Assembly (NCBI GenBank): GCA_036745275.1
Contig: DAIOGK010000001.1
Location: forward strand, 62,001 to 126,000
Source: JAIUNP01 sp020161975
GTDB lineage: Bacteria; Pseudomonadota; Alphaproteobacteria; Rhizobiales; Beijerinckiaceae
DNA length: 64,000 nucleotides
Direction of reading: 5' to 3'
The translations under genes and the position numbers were made by a program. A model generated the notes under the pieces. That model ran no database searches and was not told the origin of the DNA. It worked only from the letters and a program-made list of their open reading frames with translations. Positions 26,176 through 35,279 of this stretch are shown here, piece after piece; position 1 is the stretch's first letter, and the number at the start of each line of letters is the position of its first letter.

Positions 26176-27515
26176 CAGCGTGCCTCCCAGGGAACATGCT
26201 TCGGGCCCCGTCCGATATCGAACCGGTTGGTGCGGAAGGCGACGAAGAGGAGCATCATCGTCGTAAGGTGGAAATGCTTGCCCGACATGGTGTCGTTGCT
26301 CATGGCCGTGGCAAAGAAGGTGGCGAGCGCAATGCTGGCGCGCCAGTCCGTCGCCTCGGCAAGACGCCAGAAGGTCCACAGGATCGTGCCCGCGAAAATG
26401 ATGGCTCCGAACAGACCGAACTGGAACACGAAGATCACCACCGAGCTTTCGATGAGCAGCTTCAGCCGCTCCATCACCATCGCCTTGATTTCCAGAAGGT
26501 CCGCGCCGAACAGGATCTCGTTCCAGGATACCCAGTCGAAGACCTTGTAGACATCGATGCGGGCCTGCGCGTTCTCGTCGACATAACCACCCTCGAACCG
26601 TTCGAGAAAGCCGGCGACCCCGGCGATCGCAATCAGCAGGGTGCCGCCGAAAACCATCGTTCCGAACAGCAGGATGCGCTGGCGCAGACGCGATTCCGAC
26701 TGTGTTCCCGGCATGGGCGTGATTGCCAGCGCCGCGACCACCGAGAGCGTCGTGAAGATGGCTCCGGTGCGCGCGCCGGAGGCAAAGGCACCCATCACGC
26801 AGATCAGCAGGCAGGCGGCCTTGATGGATGCCCGCCAGCGCGTCGCCAGCACAAAGACAGTGGCGCCGGCGTTGAAGAGGCCGATGGCGAGCGGATGCGA
26901 GGTGAAAGCGGTCGGGCGGAAGGTCGCCTCGTTGTAGGGATAGGGATAGATCCGGAACGAACCGGCCTTCTCGATGATCGACAACGCCGAATTGATGACG
27001 ATGTAGAAGACGATGACGTTGCCGATGATCCGCCGCCGTTCCGCCGGCAGCGCATACATCAGCACGGCCGCAAGGCAGCCGCCGATGTAGGTTTCCAGCA
27101 GATAGCCCATCGCCATGCTGCGGCCGGAGACGATGACGAGCGATGCGAGCATCACGATGACCGCAATCAGCACCATCAGTTGCCGGACAATGCCGGCTTC
27201 GACCTCGGACAGGGTGATGCGTACCCTGAGCAGTGTCAGGACCAGCAGGAGGATCATCCCTTGTGTGCAGGGATGGATCTTTTCGATGATCGACCCGCCA
27301 TCGCCCGAATAGTTGACGAGGAGATTCATCACGGGATCGGAGATCATCAGCCGCAGAAAGACCAGAGCGGCGAAAATGTAGCTGACACCAGCCAGGAACC
27401 GGGCATTGTCGCCATCCTCCCTGGCCGCCGCCGGGCGCGCCGCAGGCAGGCCTGCCGGGCCGTGCCAGGGGGCCTGAGCGCGGCGGGGTGAGAGGGAGGA
27501 CATCGGTTGGGTCAT
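26175..27515 (-). CDS. VpsF-family polysaccharide polymerase-like membrane protein
   Basis: This 446-residue protein has about 10-11 hydrophobic helices and a central loop between them (FLERFEGGYVDENAQARIDV). It resembles the VpsF/Wzy O-antigen ligase-like group, which link repeat units of exopolysaccharide in the periplasm. Conserved-looking points are FTSHPLAIGLFNAG and SGARTGAIF. The first 35 residues are Ala/Pro-rich and probably cytoplasmic. It starts 2 bases after the stop of the initiating transferase gene and is coupled to the GH5 gene. Confidence 0.8.
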   Translation of the reverse strand: MTQPMSSLSPRRAQAPWHGPAGLPAARPAAAREDGDNARFLAGVSYIFAALVFLRLMISDPVMNLLVNYSGDGGSIIEKIHPCTQGMILLLVLTLLRVRITLSEVEAGIVRQLMVLIAVIVMLASLVIVSGRSMAMGYLLETYIGGCLAAVLMYALPAERRRIIGNVIVFYIVINSALSIIEKAGSFRIYPYPYNEATFRPTAFTSHPLAIGLFNAGATVFVLATRWRASIKAACLLICVMGAFASGARTGAIFTTLSVVAALAITPMPGTQSESRLRQRILLFGTMVFGGTLLIAIAGVAGFLERFEGGYVDENAQARIDVYKVFDWVSWNEILFGADLLEIKAMVMERLKLLIESSVVIFVFQFGLFGAIIFAGTILWTFWRLAEATDWRASIALATFFATAMSNDTMSGKHFHLTTMMLLFVAFRTNRFDIGRGPKHVPWEAR

Positions 27516-27517
27516 GC

Positions 27518-28954
27518 TCAGTAGGCGTTCCTGTAGCTGCGCTTCGAGAAGATCGTCATGAAGATGATGATGATGTCGAAGCCCAGGGACCAGTTGTCGA
27601 GATAGTACAGATCGAGATCGACACGTCCCTGCATGGCATCGTCATCCGTCGCTCCGCGGAAACCGTTGACCTGGGCCCAGCCGGTGATGCCCGGAAGGAC
27701 ATTATGCCGACGGGCGTAAAGATCGATTTTACGCTCATAGAGGCGGTTGTGTGCCACGGCATGCGGGCGGGGGCCGACGAGCGACATGTCACCGGTCACG
27801 ACATTGATGAGCTGCGGCAGTTCGTCGAGGTTCCACTTGCGGATGAAGCGCCCGACGCGGGTGATCCGGCCATCATCGCGGCTGGCCTGAACCACCACCG
27901 GGCCGTCATCCTGCACACGCATCGACCGGAATTTCCAGATGCGGAACGGGCGTTGATTGAAGCCATAGCGGTTCTGGCGGAACAGCACCGGACCGCGGCT
28001 GTCGAGCTTGATCAGCAACGCCACGAGGAGCAGCAGCGGGGAGAGCACGAGCAGGCCGGTTCCTGCGGCGACCACATCGAACAATCGCTTGGCGGCATGA
28101 CCGGTATGGCCCATCGGCGGGCGCAGCACATTGAGGGTCAGCATCGAACCGAGCCGGCCCAGCCGCAGGTCGGAATAGCGCTCGAGCACGCGCTCCGGCG
28201 CAAGTTCGACACGCACCGGCAGGTTCATGAAGGCGCGTACGCACTGTTCGATCAGGTCGGCGCGCGACCAGGGCAGCGTCAGCATGATCGTATCGGGCTG
28301 GAGATAGCGGGCCTTTTCCACGATGGCGTCAATGCCGAGGCCCGGTGCATCCATGTCGTCGTTGAATTCGGTCACCAGCCGTTCGACGGCAATCACGTCG
28401 TAGCCCTGCTCGCGCGGTGAGTTGTTGGCCAGCACATGGGCAAGTCCCTCGCCGAAGCCGACGATCATCACCCGGCCCGCGGAGAACCAGCCGCTGCGGG
28501 TTGCGTGCCGGATGGCCTGGCTGACAAGCCCGCGGGAGAGCGGCACCATCACCAGCCCCATCAGGAAGAAGACGATGGCTGCGCCGCGCGAGAACCCGTC
28601 GGAACTCTTGGTCAGGAAGGCCAGCACGATCACGGCGACGAAGGCCAGGACATAGCCCTGCACCACCCGGTTCAATGCCTTGCGCCCGGAGAGATGCAGT
28701 GCGGCCCGGTAGTCATCGCGGAAAAAGCTGATGATCGCAAAAATCAGCGAAAGGGCGGCACCCAGCTCCAGATGCGGGTTCCGGATGAAGGCGCTGCCAT
28801 AGGCAACGAGATGGTAGAGCGTACTGGAGAGGAATGCTGCCGCAAGGATCGTGACGGTTTCCACCCCGATACGGACCGCCGTCACCACTGGCGGGCTGAT
28901 CGTCCGCTTGCGGGACACGGTTTCCGTTACATATGTCTCGGTTTGGAGCACCAT
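27518..28954 (-). CDS. Undecaprenyl-phosphate sugar phosphotransferase (WcaJ/PssY type)
   Basis: This protein of about 478 residues has five hydrophobic segments (four N-terminal helices plus one at about residue 295), a CoA-binding-like central domain, and a C-terminal bacterial sugar transferase domain (KRLFDVVAAGTGLLV, FRIWKFRSM, RKWNLDELPQLINV, MSLVGPRPHAV). It transfers a hexose-1-phosphate to undecaprenyl phosphate, the first step of exopolysaccharide repeat-unit assembly. The ATG at 28954 is preferred over 29023 because AGAGG lies about 6 bases upstream. It is divergent from the Wzz-like gene. Confidence 0.93.
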   Translation of the reverse strand: MVLQTETYVTETVSRKRTISPPVVTAVRIGVETVTILAAAFLSSTLYHLVAYGSAFIRNPHLELGAALSLIFAIISFFRDDYRAALHLSGRKALNRVVQGYVLAFVAVIVLAFLTKSSDGFSRGAAIVFFLMGLVMVPLSRGLVSQAIRHATRSGWFSAGRVMIVGFGEGLAHVLANNSPREQGYDVIAVERLVTEFNDDMDAPGLGIDAIVEKARYLQPDTIMLTLPWSRADLIEQCVRAFMNLPVRVELAPERVLERYSDLRLGRLGSMLTLNVLRPPMGHTGHAAKRLFDVVAAGTGLLVLSPLLLLVALLIKLDSRGPVLFRQNRYGFNQRPFRIWKFRSMRVQDDGPVVVQASRDDGRITRVGRFIRKWNLDELPQLINVVTGDMSLVGPRPHAVAHNRLYERKIDLYARRHNVLPGITGWAQVNGFRGATDDDAMQGRVDLDLYYLDNWSLGFDIIIIFMTIFSKRSYRNAY

Positions 28955-29111
28955 GGCACACCTCTCTGGTCGGTTGGACCAATGGGTGCAGAAGCCGTGC
29001 CAGCCCCGCTCGGGAGTGATCATGGTAAACGGTTCATAAACCAGTTGCGGCGCACTCTAGCCCGGAATGAAACGAATCCAGCCGGTCCAGCGGTTGGTGA
29101 GGGGCAGACAG

Positions 29112-31295
29112 ATGGTCATTCGCTACGCCTCCGATGGTCCGTTGTCCTCCGCGCGCCGTGACCGCATCCATGCGCCTGCCGCCGTGGATCCGGCTCTGGC
29201 CCATTGGGGAAGCGGTCTTGATCTGGCGCGGATCGGACAGCGCTGCCTCGCGCGTCTGCGCCGCCGCCTGATCCCGATGCTCATCGTGGCCGCGCTTCCT
29301 TTTGTGGCGGCGGTGGCATGGCAGAAAGTCCAGCCGCCCCAGTTCGAGGCCGCGACCGCCATCTTCGTCGATCCGGCAATCGGCCGCGGAGGACGCAGCG
29401 ACGTGCCTGCGGATCAAGCCCTTCTGGACGCCCACATCCGGACAATTCTCAGCCGAACCACCTTCCAGAAGGCGATCGAACGGGAAAAGCTCGCCGAGGA
29501 TTCGGGGCTCTATCTCAAGCCGACCGGGCTTGCTGCCCTTGCGGATACGGTTCTGGCCCTGGTCCTCAGGCACAAGGACAGGCCGGCTGAAGATCGTGGT
29601 CAGGCCATCCTGCGCCTGATGCAGGAGCGGATGAGCGCGGTGCGCAGCGGCGAGGCTAACCTGATTGCCGTCACCGCCAGCGCATCCGATGCCCGCACGG
29701 CAGCCCGCCTGGCCAATGCCGTCGCCCAGACCTTCGTTGATGATCTTGTCGCCACCTCCGACAAGGCTTCGGGCAGCGACCGAGCGCGCCTGATGGCCCG
29801 AGCCGATGAACTGCGCGCCAGACTTCGGGACATGGAAGCGCGGCTCGCGCAGGCGCGTATCCAGAACGGACTCGACCCCGCCCGCGGCGATCAGGACGTC
29901 TTCAGCCAGTTGGCCCGCGCCCGCGCCGCAACCCTCGATGCCAAGGCCAAGTCCGACCAGATCCAGAAGCTGATGGCCGCCGGAAAGGATATCGAGGCCA
30001 TCGCCGATCTTGTGCGCTCCCCCTCGATAGAGCGGCTGCGCATCCAGTATAACGAAGCCGCTGCGCAGGAAGCGAACTTTCGCACCTCGCTTGGCCCCCG
30101 CCATCCGGCCTTTCTCGAGGCTGCCGAACAGGCCAAGGAAAAGCGTCGCCTGCTGATGGAAGGGCTGCGGTTGGCAGCCTCTGCCACCCGGGCGGAATGG
30201 CAGGCCGCGCGCGACACCGAGCTTCAGCTCGAAAAGCGCGCCGGGGCCGATGCGGCGCAGGCCATCCCGCCGGCGGTGAGCCCGATCAAGGACCTTGAAC
30301 GCGACGTGGAGTTGGCCCGTCTCGCCTATGACCGGCAGATGCGGATGGTTGAGGCCGCCGATGGTGCGACTCCCGGCGCGCCGGCCCGGATCGTGACGAA
30401 GGCCGCCGTTCCAAACGAGCCTGTTGCGACCGGAAGGCAACGCGCGATGAAGGTGGCCGCCGCCGCTGCAGCGTTGCTGGCCCTGCTGGTTCTGGTGACC
30501 GGACGGTCGCCGGAGCGCTCCGCACGCCCGGCCCGGCCCCGCCGGCGTGACCGCCCAGCCAAGGACGGCAGCATGGCCACGGCGGATCCGGCTGCCGGAA
30601 TGCCGACGGTGCGCCGCCCGGCGCACGGGACACCGGACATGCCTCCGCAACCGGTTTCGCCGGCAGATCCCGAGGAGAGCTTTGTTGAGGAGATTACCGC
30701 TCGGGAAAATGAATTCGCCCTTCAGGTGACGTTGGTGACCGCGACCACACCGACGCCGGACAAGTCCCGGACAGCCCTGCGCCTTGCGCTCGCTGCCGCA
30801 CGGCGCGATGTGCGCGTCTTGTTGATGGATATCGATGATACGGATCATGGGCTGTCCAGGCGATTTGGCGCCAATCCGGCGACCGCGACCATCGAGCTTC
30901 AGGGACGCCGCCGGTTGATCGTGCAGGCGGAAATCGCGCCTGGCATCGTGATTTCCCTCATTCCGCAGGAAGATGATCGCGCGGCACCGGCCAATGATAC
31001 GCCGGTTCCCCGGCTGTTGGCGCTCGCCGGCAATTTCGATCTCGTGATCCTCGATGGGCCGGCGATGACGGGCGGCGTTGCCGAACGCAAACTGGCCCGC
31101 ACCGCCCAGAGCGTTGTCGTCGTTGTGGATGCTGAGGCCGATGCGGAGCGCCTTGCCGCCCGACTTGACGTATCCGCCGATATCCTGCGACTTGTGCAGA
31201 CAGAGCCAATACCGGGACCGCCTGTTCCACCCAACCGGCCTGCCGAAACACCCGCCCGGCCCATGAGCATCGTCCGTCTGCAACAATGCGCGTAA
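29112..31295 (+). CDS. Wzz/BY-kinase fusion with degenerate kinase domain
   Basis: This protein of about 727 residues has the layout of ExoP/Wzc-type polysaccharide co-polymerases. A first transmembrane helix lies near residues 53-72, then a periplasmic Wzz domain with coiled-coil (about 180-330), a second helix near 446-462, a Pro/Arg-rich linker, and a C-terminal Rossmann domain. In that domain the usual P-loop is replaced by VTATTPTPDKSRTAL with no GKT. The A' motif reads LLMDIDDTD, the B motif (LVILDGP) is present, and no C-terminal Tyr cluster exists. It can hardly bind ATP normally. The start at 29112 follows GAGGGG by 8 bases; an upstream ATG at 29067 lacks a good site. Confidence 0.85.
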   Translation: MVIRYASDGPLSSARRDRIHAPAAVDPALAHWGSGLDLARIGQRCLARLRRRLIPMLIVAALPFVAAVAWQKVQPPQFEAATAIFVDPAIGRGGRSDVPADQALLDAHIRTILSRTTFQKAIEREKLAEDSGLYLKPTGLAALADTVLALVLRHKDRPAEDRGQAILRLMQERMSAVRSGEANLIAVTASASDARTAARLANAVAQTFVDDLVATSDKASGSDRARLMARADELRARLRDMEARLAQARIQNGLDPARGDQDVFSQLARARAATLDAKAKSDQIQKLMAAGKDIEAIADLVRSPSIERLRIQYNEAAAQEANFRTSLGPRHPAFLEAAEQAKEKRRLLMEGLRLAASATRAEWQAARDTELQLEKRAGADAAQAIPPAVSPIKDLERDVELARLAYDRQMRMVEAADGATPGAPARIVTKAAVPNEPVATGRQRAMKVAAAAAALLALLVLVTGRSPERSARPARPRRRDRPAKDGSMATADPAAGMPTVRRPAHGTPDMPPQPVSPADPEESFVEEITARENEFALQVTLVTATTPTPDKSRTALRLALAAARRDVRVLLMDIDDTDHGLSRRFGANPATATIELQGRRRLIVQAEIAPGIVISLIPQEDDRAAPANDTPVPRLLALAGNFDLVILDGPAMTGGVAERKLARTAQSVVVVVDAEADAERLAARLDVSADILRLVQTEPIPGPPVPPNRPAETPARPMSIVRLQQCA

Positions 31296-32779
31296 GCAAG
31301 ATCGCCCCTGGAACCCGCGGCACTGTGCAGCTGCGCCTGCCGCATCGCAGCCTTCAGCGGTGGCACCTTTGTCTGGCTGAAACGCTGATTGCGCATGGCC
31401 ATCTTGTGCGGATTGATTATGTCGATGCGACCGTGCCCGATGTGCCGGGCCTGTCGCTTGTCACTTTTTTTGAAGATGCCCTGTTCGGCGCGCAGACGGT
31501 CGCCGATCTGTCTGAACCGGTCGGGGCACTGGCCTTCGGTTCCTTCGTCTCGGCAATGACGCCGCGTGTGGTCATCGACTGCACCGGCGCGCCGCAACCG
31601 GATACAGCGGGACGGGTTCTCGTGCCGGATTTCGACGGTCAGCTCCTGGCCAATGGCGCGCTTGGCGCGCTGCTCGAAAAGCGGATGCCGGGCATCGGCT
31701 GGCGCCGCGTCTCGGACAATGCGCTGGTTTGCCATGGCCGGGCGGCCAATGCACAGCCGCACATGCTTGGCCGCAGCTTCAACCAAACGCTGGGTCGCCT
31801 GATCAGCATGGCACCGACCGCCGTGCGCTCCATTCAGGAGCCCGGCCTTGCCCTGCCACAAGAGCCCGGCCGGCCTGCAAACCTCTTCGGTGTCTCCCGA
31901 CATATGGCTGGCACCTTTACCAATCGGCTCATGCGTCGTCTGACGCGCAATATCGGCGCGGGCGCACAGTGGAACATCGGCTGGCGGAACATCGAACGGG
32001 GCAAGGGTCTGCTGGCGACGGCCAGCCTCGAACCGGAGACCTATCGTTGGCTGCCGCGCAAGACCGGCAGCTACCTCGCCGATCCGTTCCCCTTCGAGCA
32101 TCAGGGCAAGATCTGGCTTTTCGCGGAAGAATTCCCCTACGCGACCGGAAAAGGCATCATTTCCGTGGCCGAGTGCGCCGCCGACGGCACACCGGGCCCA
32201 TTCCGGCCCGTGCTGGAGGCGGGCTATCACCTCTCCTATCCGGCGGTCTTTGCCCGGGATGGCCAGATCTACATGATCCCGGAGACCACGGAGAACCGCA
32301 CGCTGGAACTCTACCGCGCCGATCCCTTCCCGGATCGCTGGGTGCTTCAGGGTGTCCTCGCCGAGGATGTGTCCTGGGCGGATACGACGCTGTTTGACCA
32401 TGGCGGTCGCGTCTGGCTGATGACCACCACAACCGATTGTGGCGGCTCCGACCGCGACAATCTCTGCCTGTTTCATGCCTCGCGCTTTGGCGATCCCTTC
32501 GAGCCACACCCCATGAACCCGGTTGTGGTCGATGCGCGCGGCGCCCGTCCCGCCGGCTGGATGGAGCGCGACCACGGCGGCAAATGGCTGCGGCCCGCAC
32601 AGGATTGTTCGGGCGGGTACGGCTGGGGGCTGATGATTGCGCGGATCGACCGTCTTGACCGCGAAGCCTATCAGGAAACCATTCTGGCCCGCATTCCCCC
32701 GCCGGCATCCCTCAAGGCCACGGGCCTGCATACGGTAAACCGCTCCGGCGCTTTCGAGGCGATCGACGCCATCCTCTGA
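31286..32779 (+). CDS. GINT1 N-terminal-like (formyltransferase/beta-propeller) protein of the EPS locus
   Basis: This 497-residue protein has an N-terminal Rossmann-like half (about residues 1-180, containing LQRWHLCLAETLIAHGH) and a C-terminal propeller-like half from about residue 262 (YLADPFPFEHQGKIWLFAEE, SYPAVFARDGQIYMIPET, DVSWADTTLFDHGGRVWL). The latter matches the glucosamine inositolphosphorylceramide transferase N-terminal family and GH43-like folds. It is common in alphaproteobacterial exopolysaccharide loci, but its reaction is not known; a role in sugar modification is inference. It overlaps the Wzz/kinase gene by 10 bases. Confidence 0.75.
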   Translation: MRVSKIAPGTRGTVQLRLPHRSLQRWHLCLAETLIAHGHLVRIDYVDATVPDVPGLSLVTFFEDALFGAQTVADLSEPVGALAFGSFVSAMTPRVVIDCTGAPQPDTAGRVLVPDFDGQLLANGALGALLEKRMPGIGWRRVSDNALVCHGRAANAQPHMLGRSFNQTLGRLISMAPTAVRSIQEPGLALPQEPGRPANLFGVSRHMAGTFTNRLMRRLTRNIGAGAQWNIGWRNIERGKGLLATASLEPETYRWLPRKTGSYLADPFPFEHQGKIWLFAEEFPYATGKGIISVAECAADGTPGPFRPVLEAGYHLSYPAVFARDGQIYMIPETTENRTLELYRADPFPDRWVLQGVLAEDVSWADTTLFDHGGRVWLMTTTTDCGGSDRDNLCLFHASRFGDPFEPHPMNPVVVDARGARPAGWMERDHGGKWLRPAQDCSGGYGWGLMIARIDRLDREAYQETILARIPPPASLKATGLHTVNRSGAFEAIDAIL

Positions 32780-34201
32780 TCAGAGCACGAAGATCTTGCC
32801 CGGATTGAGGATGTTGTCAGGATCGAGCGTGCGCTTTACGGCGCGCATCAGGTCGAGCGAGACCGGGTCCTTGTAGAGCGGCAGCTCCTCGCGCTTGATC
32901 AGGCCAATGCCATGTTCTGCGGAAATCGATCCGCCCATGCGCGCGACGATGCCGTGGACGATATGGTTGAACTCCGCCCAGCGCGCCAGATAGCCGGCCT
33001 TGTCGGCCCCCACGGGCTGGCTGAGGTTATAGTGGATGTTGCCGTCGCCGAAATGGCCGAAGGCCGCGACGCGGATGCCCGGCAGTGTCGCCTCGCAGGC
33101 AGCGGTCGCCTCATCGAGAAACGCCGCGACGGATGATACCGGCACCGAAACATCGTGCTTGATTGAGCCGCCCTCGTGCTTTTGTGCTTCAGACATGCTC
33201 TCGCGCAGGCGCCAGAGCGCATCGGCCTGCGCAACACTGGACGCGACCACCGCATCCTGCACCAGATCATCCTCGAAGGCGCCACCCAGCATGTCTTCCA
33301 TGCGCGCGCCAAGATCAGCCGTTGGATCCGGGCTCGTCAGTTCAATGAGCGCATAATAGGGGTGCGGGGCGGACAGTGGGTTGGTACTGCCGGGGATGTG
33401 GCGCGTGACAAAATCGAGCACGATGCCATACATGAACTCAAAGCCGGTCAGCGTGTCACCGGCGGCGCTGCGGATGCGCGAGAACAGGATTTGCCCGTCC
33501 TTCGGCGTGCGCAGGCCCACCCAGGCGGTCGCCCGGCTCTTTGGCGCCGGAAACAGCTTCAGAACAGCTGCGGTGATGATGCCGAGCGTGCCTTCCGCGC
33601 CGATAAAGAGATTGCGCAGATCATAGCCGGTATTGTTCTTGCGCAGGCGGTTGAGGTCATTGAGCACCCGGCCATCCGCCAGCACCACCTCAAGCCCGAG
33701 CGCAAGTTCGCGCATGTTGCCATAGCGCAGTACAGCGGTGCCGCCGGCATTGGTGGAAAGATTGCCGCCAATGGTGCAGGAGCCTTCAGCGCCGAGCGAA
33801 AGGGGAAAGAGGCAGCCGGTTTCGGCGGCCTTTTCCTGCACGGTCTTGAGAATGACACCGGCCTCGACGGTCATTGTCATATTGACCGGATCGATATCGC
33901 GGATGCGGTTGAGGCGGTCGAGCTTGAGGATCAGCGCGTGATCGGGCGTGCCGCCGCCGACCAGCCCCGTGTTGCCGCCATGGGCCACGACCGGCAGCCG
34001 ACAGGCATGCGCAATCCTGAGCGCGGCGGCCACCTCCGCCGTTGAGCCCGGACGCAGCATGGCGAGCGCCGTGCCCCGATAAAGGCCGCGGTCCTCGACA
34101 AGATGCGGCGCAAGATCATCGGGGTCAGTCAGCACGTAAGGCGCGCCAAGTGCGCCGCGAAACTCGGCCAGAACGGATTCGTCAAGGGCAGTCATCGGCA
34201 T
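32780..34201 (-). CDS. FAD-binding oxidoreductase, GlcD / D-2-hydroxyglutarate dehydrogenase type
   Basis: This 473-residue flavoprotein has an N-terminal PCMH FAD-binding domain (VVAHGGNTGLVGGGTPD; GSCTIGGNLSTNAGGT) and a C-terminal FAD-oxidase domain with the metal/substrate motif GHFGDGNIHYN and SAEHGIG. Such enzymes oxidise D-2-hydroxy acids (D-lactate, D-2-hydroxyglutarate, glycolate). The exact substrate cannot be read. Its stop directly abuts the stop of the convergent GINT1-like gene. A LutA-like iron-sulfur protein lies 3 kb away but not in the same operon. Confidence 0.92.
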   Translation of the reverse strand: MPMTALDESVLAEFRGALGAPYVLTDPDDLAPHLVEDRGLYRGTALAMLRPGSTAEVAAALRIAHACRLPVVAHGGNTGLVGGGTPDHALILKLDRLNRIRDIDPVNMTMTVEAGVILKTVQEKAAETGCLFPLSLGAEGSCTIGGNLSTNAGGTAVLRYGNMRELALGLEVVLADGRVLNDLNRLRKNNTGYDLRNLFIGAEGTLGIITAAVLKLFPAPKSRATAWVGLRTPKDGQILFSRIRSAAGDTLTGFEFMYGIVLDFVTRHIPGSTNPLSAPHPYYALIELTSPDPTADLGARMEDMLGGAFEDDLVQDAVVASSVAQADALWRLRESMSEAQKHEGGSIKHDVSVPVSSVAAFLDEATAACEATLPGIRVAAFGHFGDGNIHYNLSQPVGADKAGYLARWAEFNHIVHGIVARMGGSISAEHGIGLIKREELPLYKDPVSLDLMRAVKRTLDPDNILNPGKIFVL

Positions 34202-34236
34202 GTCATTTCATCCAGAGGCAGTCGGTATCGATCGCG

Positions 34237-35268
34237 CTAGACCAGGCCGGGGTCGATGGCCGCCCGTTCGGCCAGGAATCCGGGTATCGGCAGGTCTTTC
34301 GACCGCAGGAAATCCGGATTGTAGAGTTTTGAGGCATAACGCGCCCCGCCATCCGCCAGAATGGTGACGATGGTGTGGCCCGGCCCGAGCCGTTTGGCGA
34401 GCCTTATCGCGCCCGCCACGTTGATGCCGGACGAACCCCCAACGCAGAGCCCTTCGCTTTCGAGCAGATCGAACATCAGGGGAATCGCCTCGGCATCAGG
34501 GATCTGGAAGGCATCATCCACCGGTGCGCCCTCGATGTTGCGGGTGATGCGCCCCTGCCCAATTCCCTCGGTGATCGACGAACCGGTCGCCTTAAGTTCG
34601 CCTGCGGTGAACCAGGAATAGAGCGCAGCGCCCATCGGATCGGCGAGCCCGATGCGGATCGCCGGATTGAAGGCTTTAAGACCGAGACCGACGCCGGCGA
34701 GCGTACCGCCCGTGCCGACCGCGCAAACGAAACCATCGACCGCGCCACCGGTTTGTTCCCAGATCTCTCGGGCGGTGGTTTCGATATGGCCCTTCCTGTT
34801 GTCGGTATTGTCGAACTGGTTTGCCCAGAATGCGCCGTTCGGTTCAGTTGCGTTCAGGCGTTCGGCGAGCCGGCCGGAGACTTTCACATAGTTGTTGGGA
34901 TTGGCGTAGGCGACCGCCGGAACCTCGACAAGGCGCGCGCCGGCATAGCGCAGCATGTCCTTCTTTTCCTGGCTCTGCGTTTCGGGAATGACGATCACGG
35001 TTGGATGCCCCAGCGCCGCCCCGACCAGCGCCAGGCCAATCCCCGTGTTGCCCGCCGTGCCCTCGACGATGGTGCCGCCGGGCCTCAGCGCACCGGAAGC
35101 CCGCGCCGCTACGATGATGGCAAGGGCCGCCCGATCCTTGATCGAACCGCCGGGATTCATGAACTCGGCCTTGCCGAGGATCGTGCACCCCGTCGCTTCG
35201 GATGCAGCCTTCAGGCGGATCAGCGGCGTGTGGCCGATGGCCTCGATGAGGCCCTTGCGGATGGTCAT
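34237..35268 (-). CDS. Cysteine synthase A-like PLP enzyme
   Basis: This 343-residue fold-type II enzyme has the PLP lysine in NPGGSIKDRAA, the TAGNTGIGLAL substrate loop, phosphate loop GTGGTLAGVG, and SSGINVAGA near the C-terminus. It should condense O-acetylserine with sulfide, but the cystathionine-beta-synthase/OCBS group has the same motifs and some members degrade cysteine. It is slightly longer than CysK, with a tail PGFLAERAAIDPGLV. It lies 11 bases after an Lrp/AsnC regulator gene on the same strand, which suggests control by an amino acid. Confidence 0.9.
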   Translation of the reverse strand: MTIRKGLIEAIGHTPLIRLKAASEATGCTILGKAEFMNPGGSIKDRAALAIIVAARASGALRPGGTIVEGTAGNTGIGLALVGAALGHPTVIVIPETQSQEKKDMLRYAGARLVEVPAVAYANPNNYVKVSGRLAERLNATEPNGAFWANQFDNTDNRKGHIETTAREIWEQTGGAVDGFVCAVGTGGTLAGVGLGLKAFNPAIRIGLADPMGAALYSWFTAGELKATGSSITEGIGQGRITRNIEGAPVDDAFQIPDAEAIPLMFDLLESEGLCVGGSSGINVAGAIRLAKRLGPGHTIVTILADGGARYASKLYNPDFLRSKDLPIPGFLAERAAIDPGLV

Positions 35269-35279
35269 GGATTGTCTCG

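Noticed and set aside
29034..31286. A 750-residue open frame antisense to the Wzz/kinase gene
   Set aside because: Long antisense frames are expected in GC-rich DNA; the translation is low-complexity with no domain, and the plus-strand gene has clear Wzz and Rossmann features.
30899..32731. A 610-residue open frame antisense to the GINT1-like gene
   Set aside because: Composition is Arg/Gly/His-rich with no domain; it overlaps two well-supported plus-strand genes.
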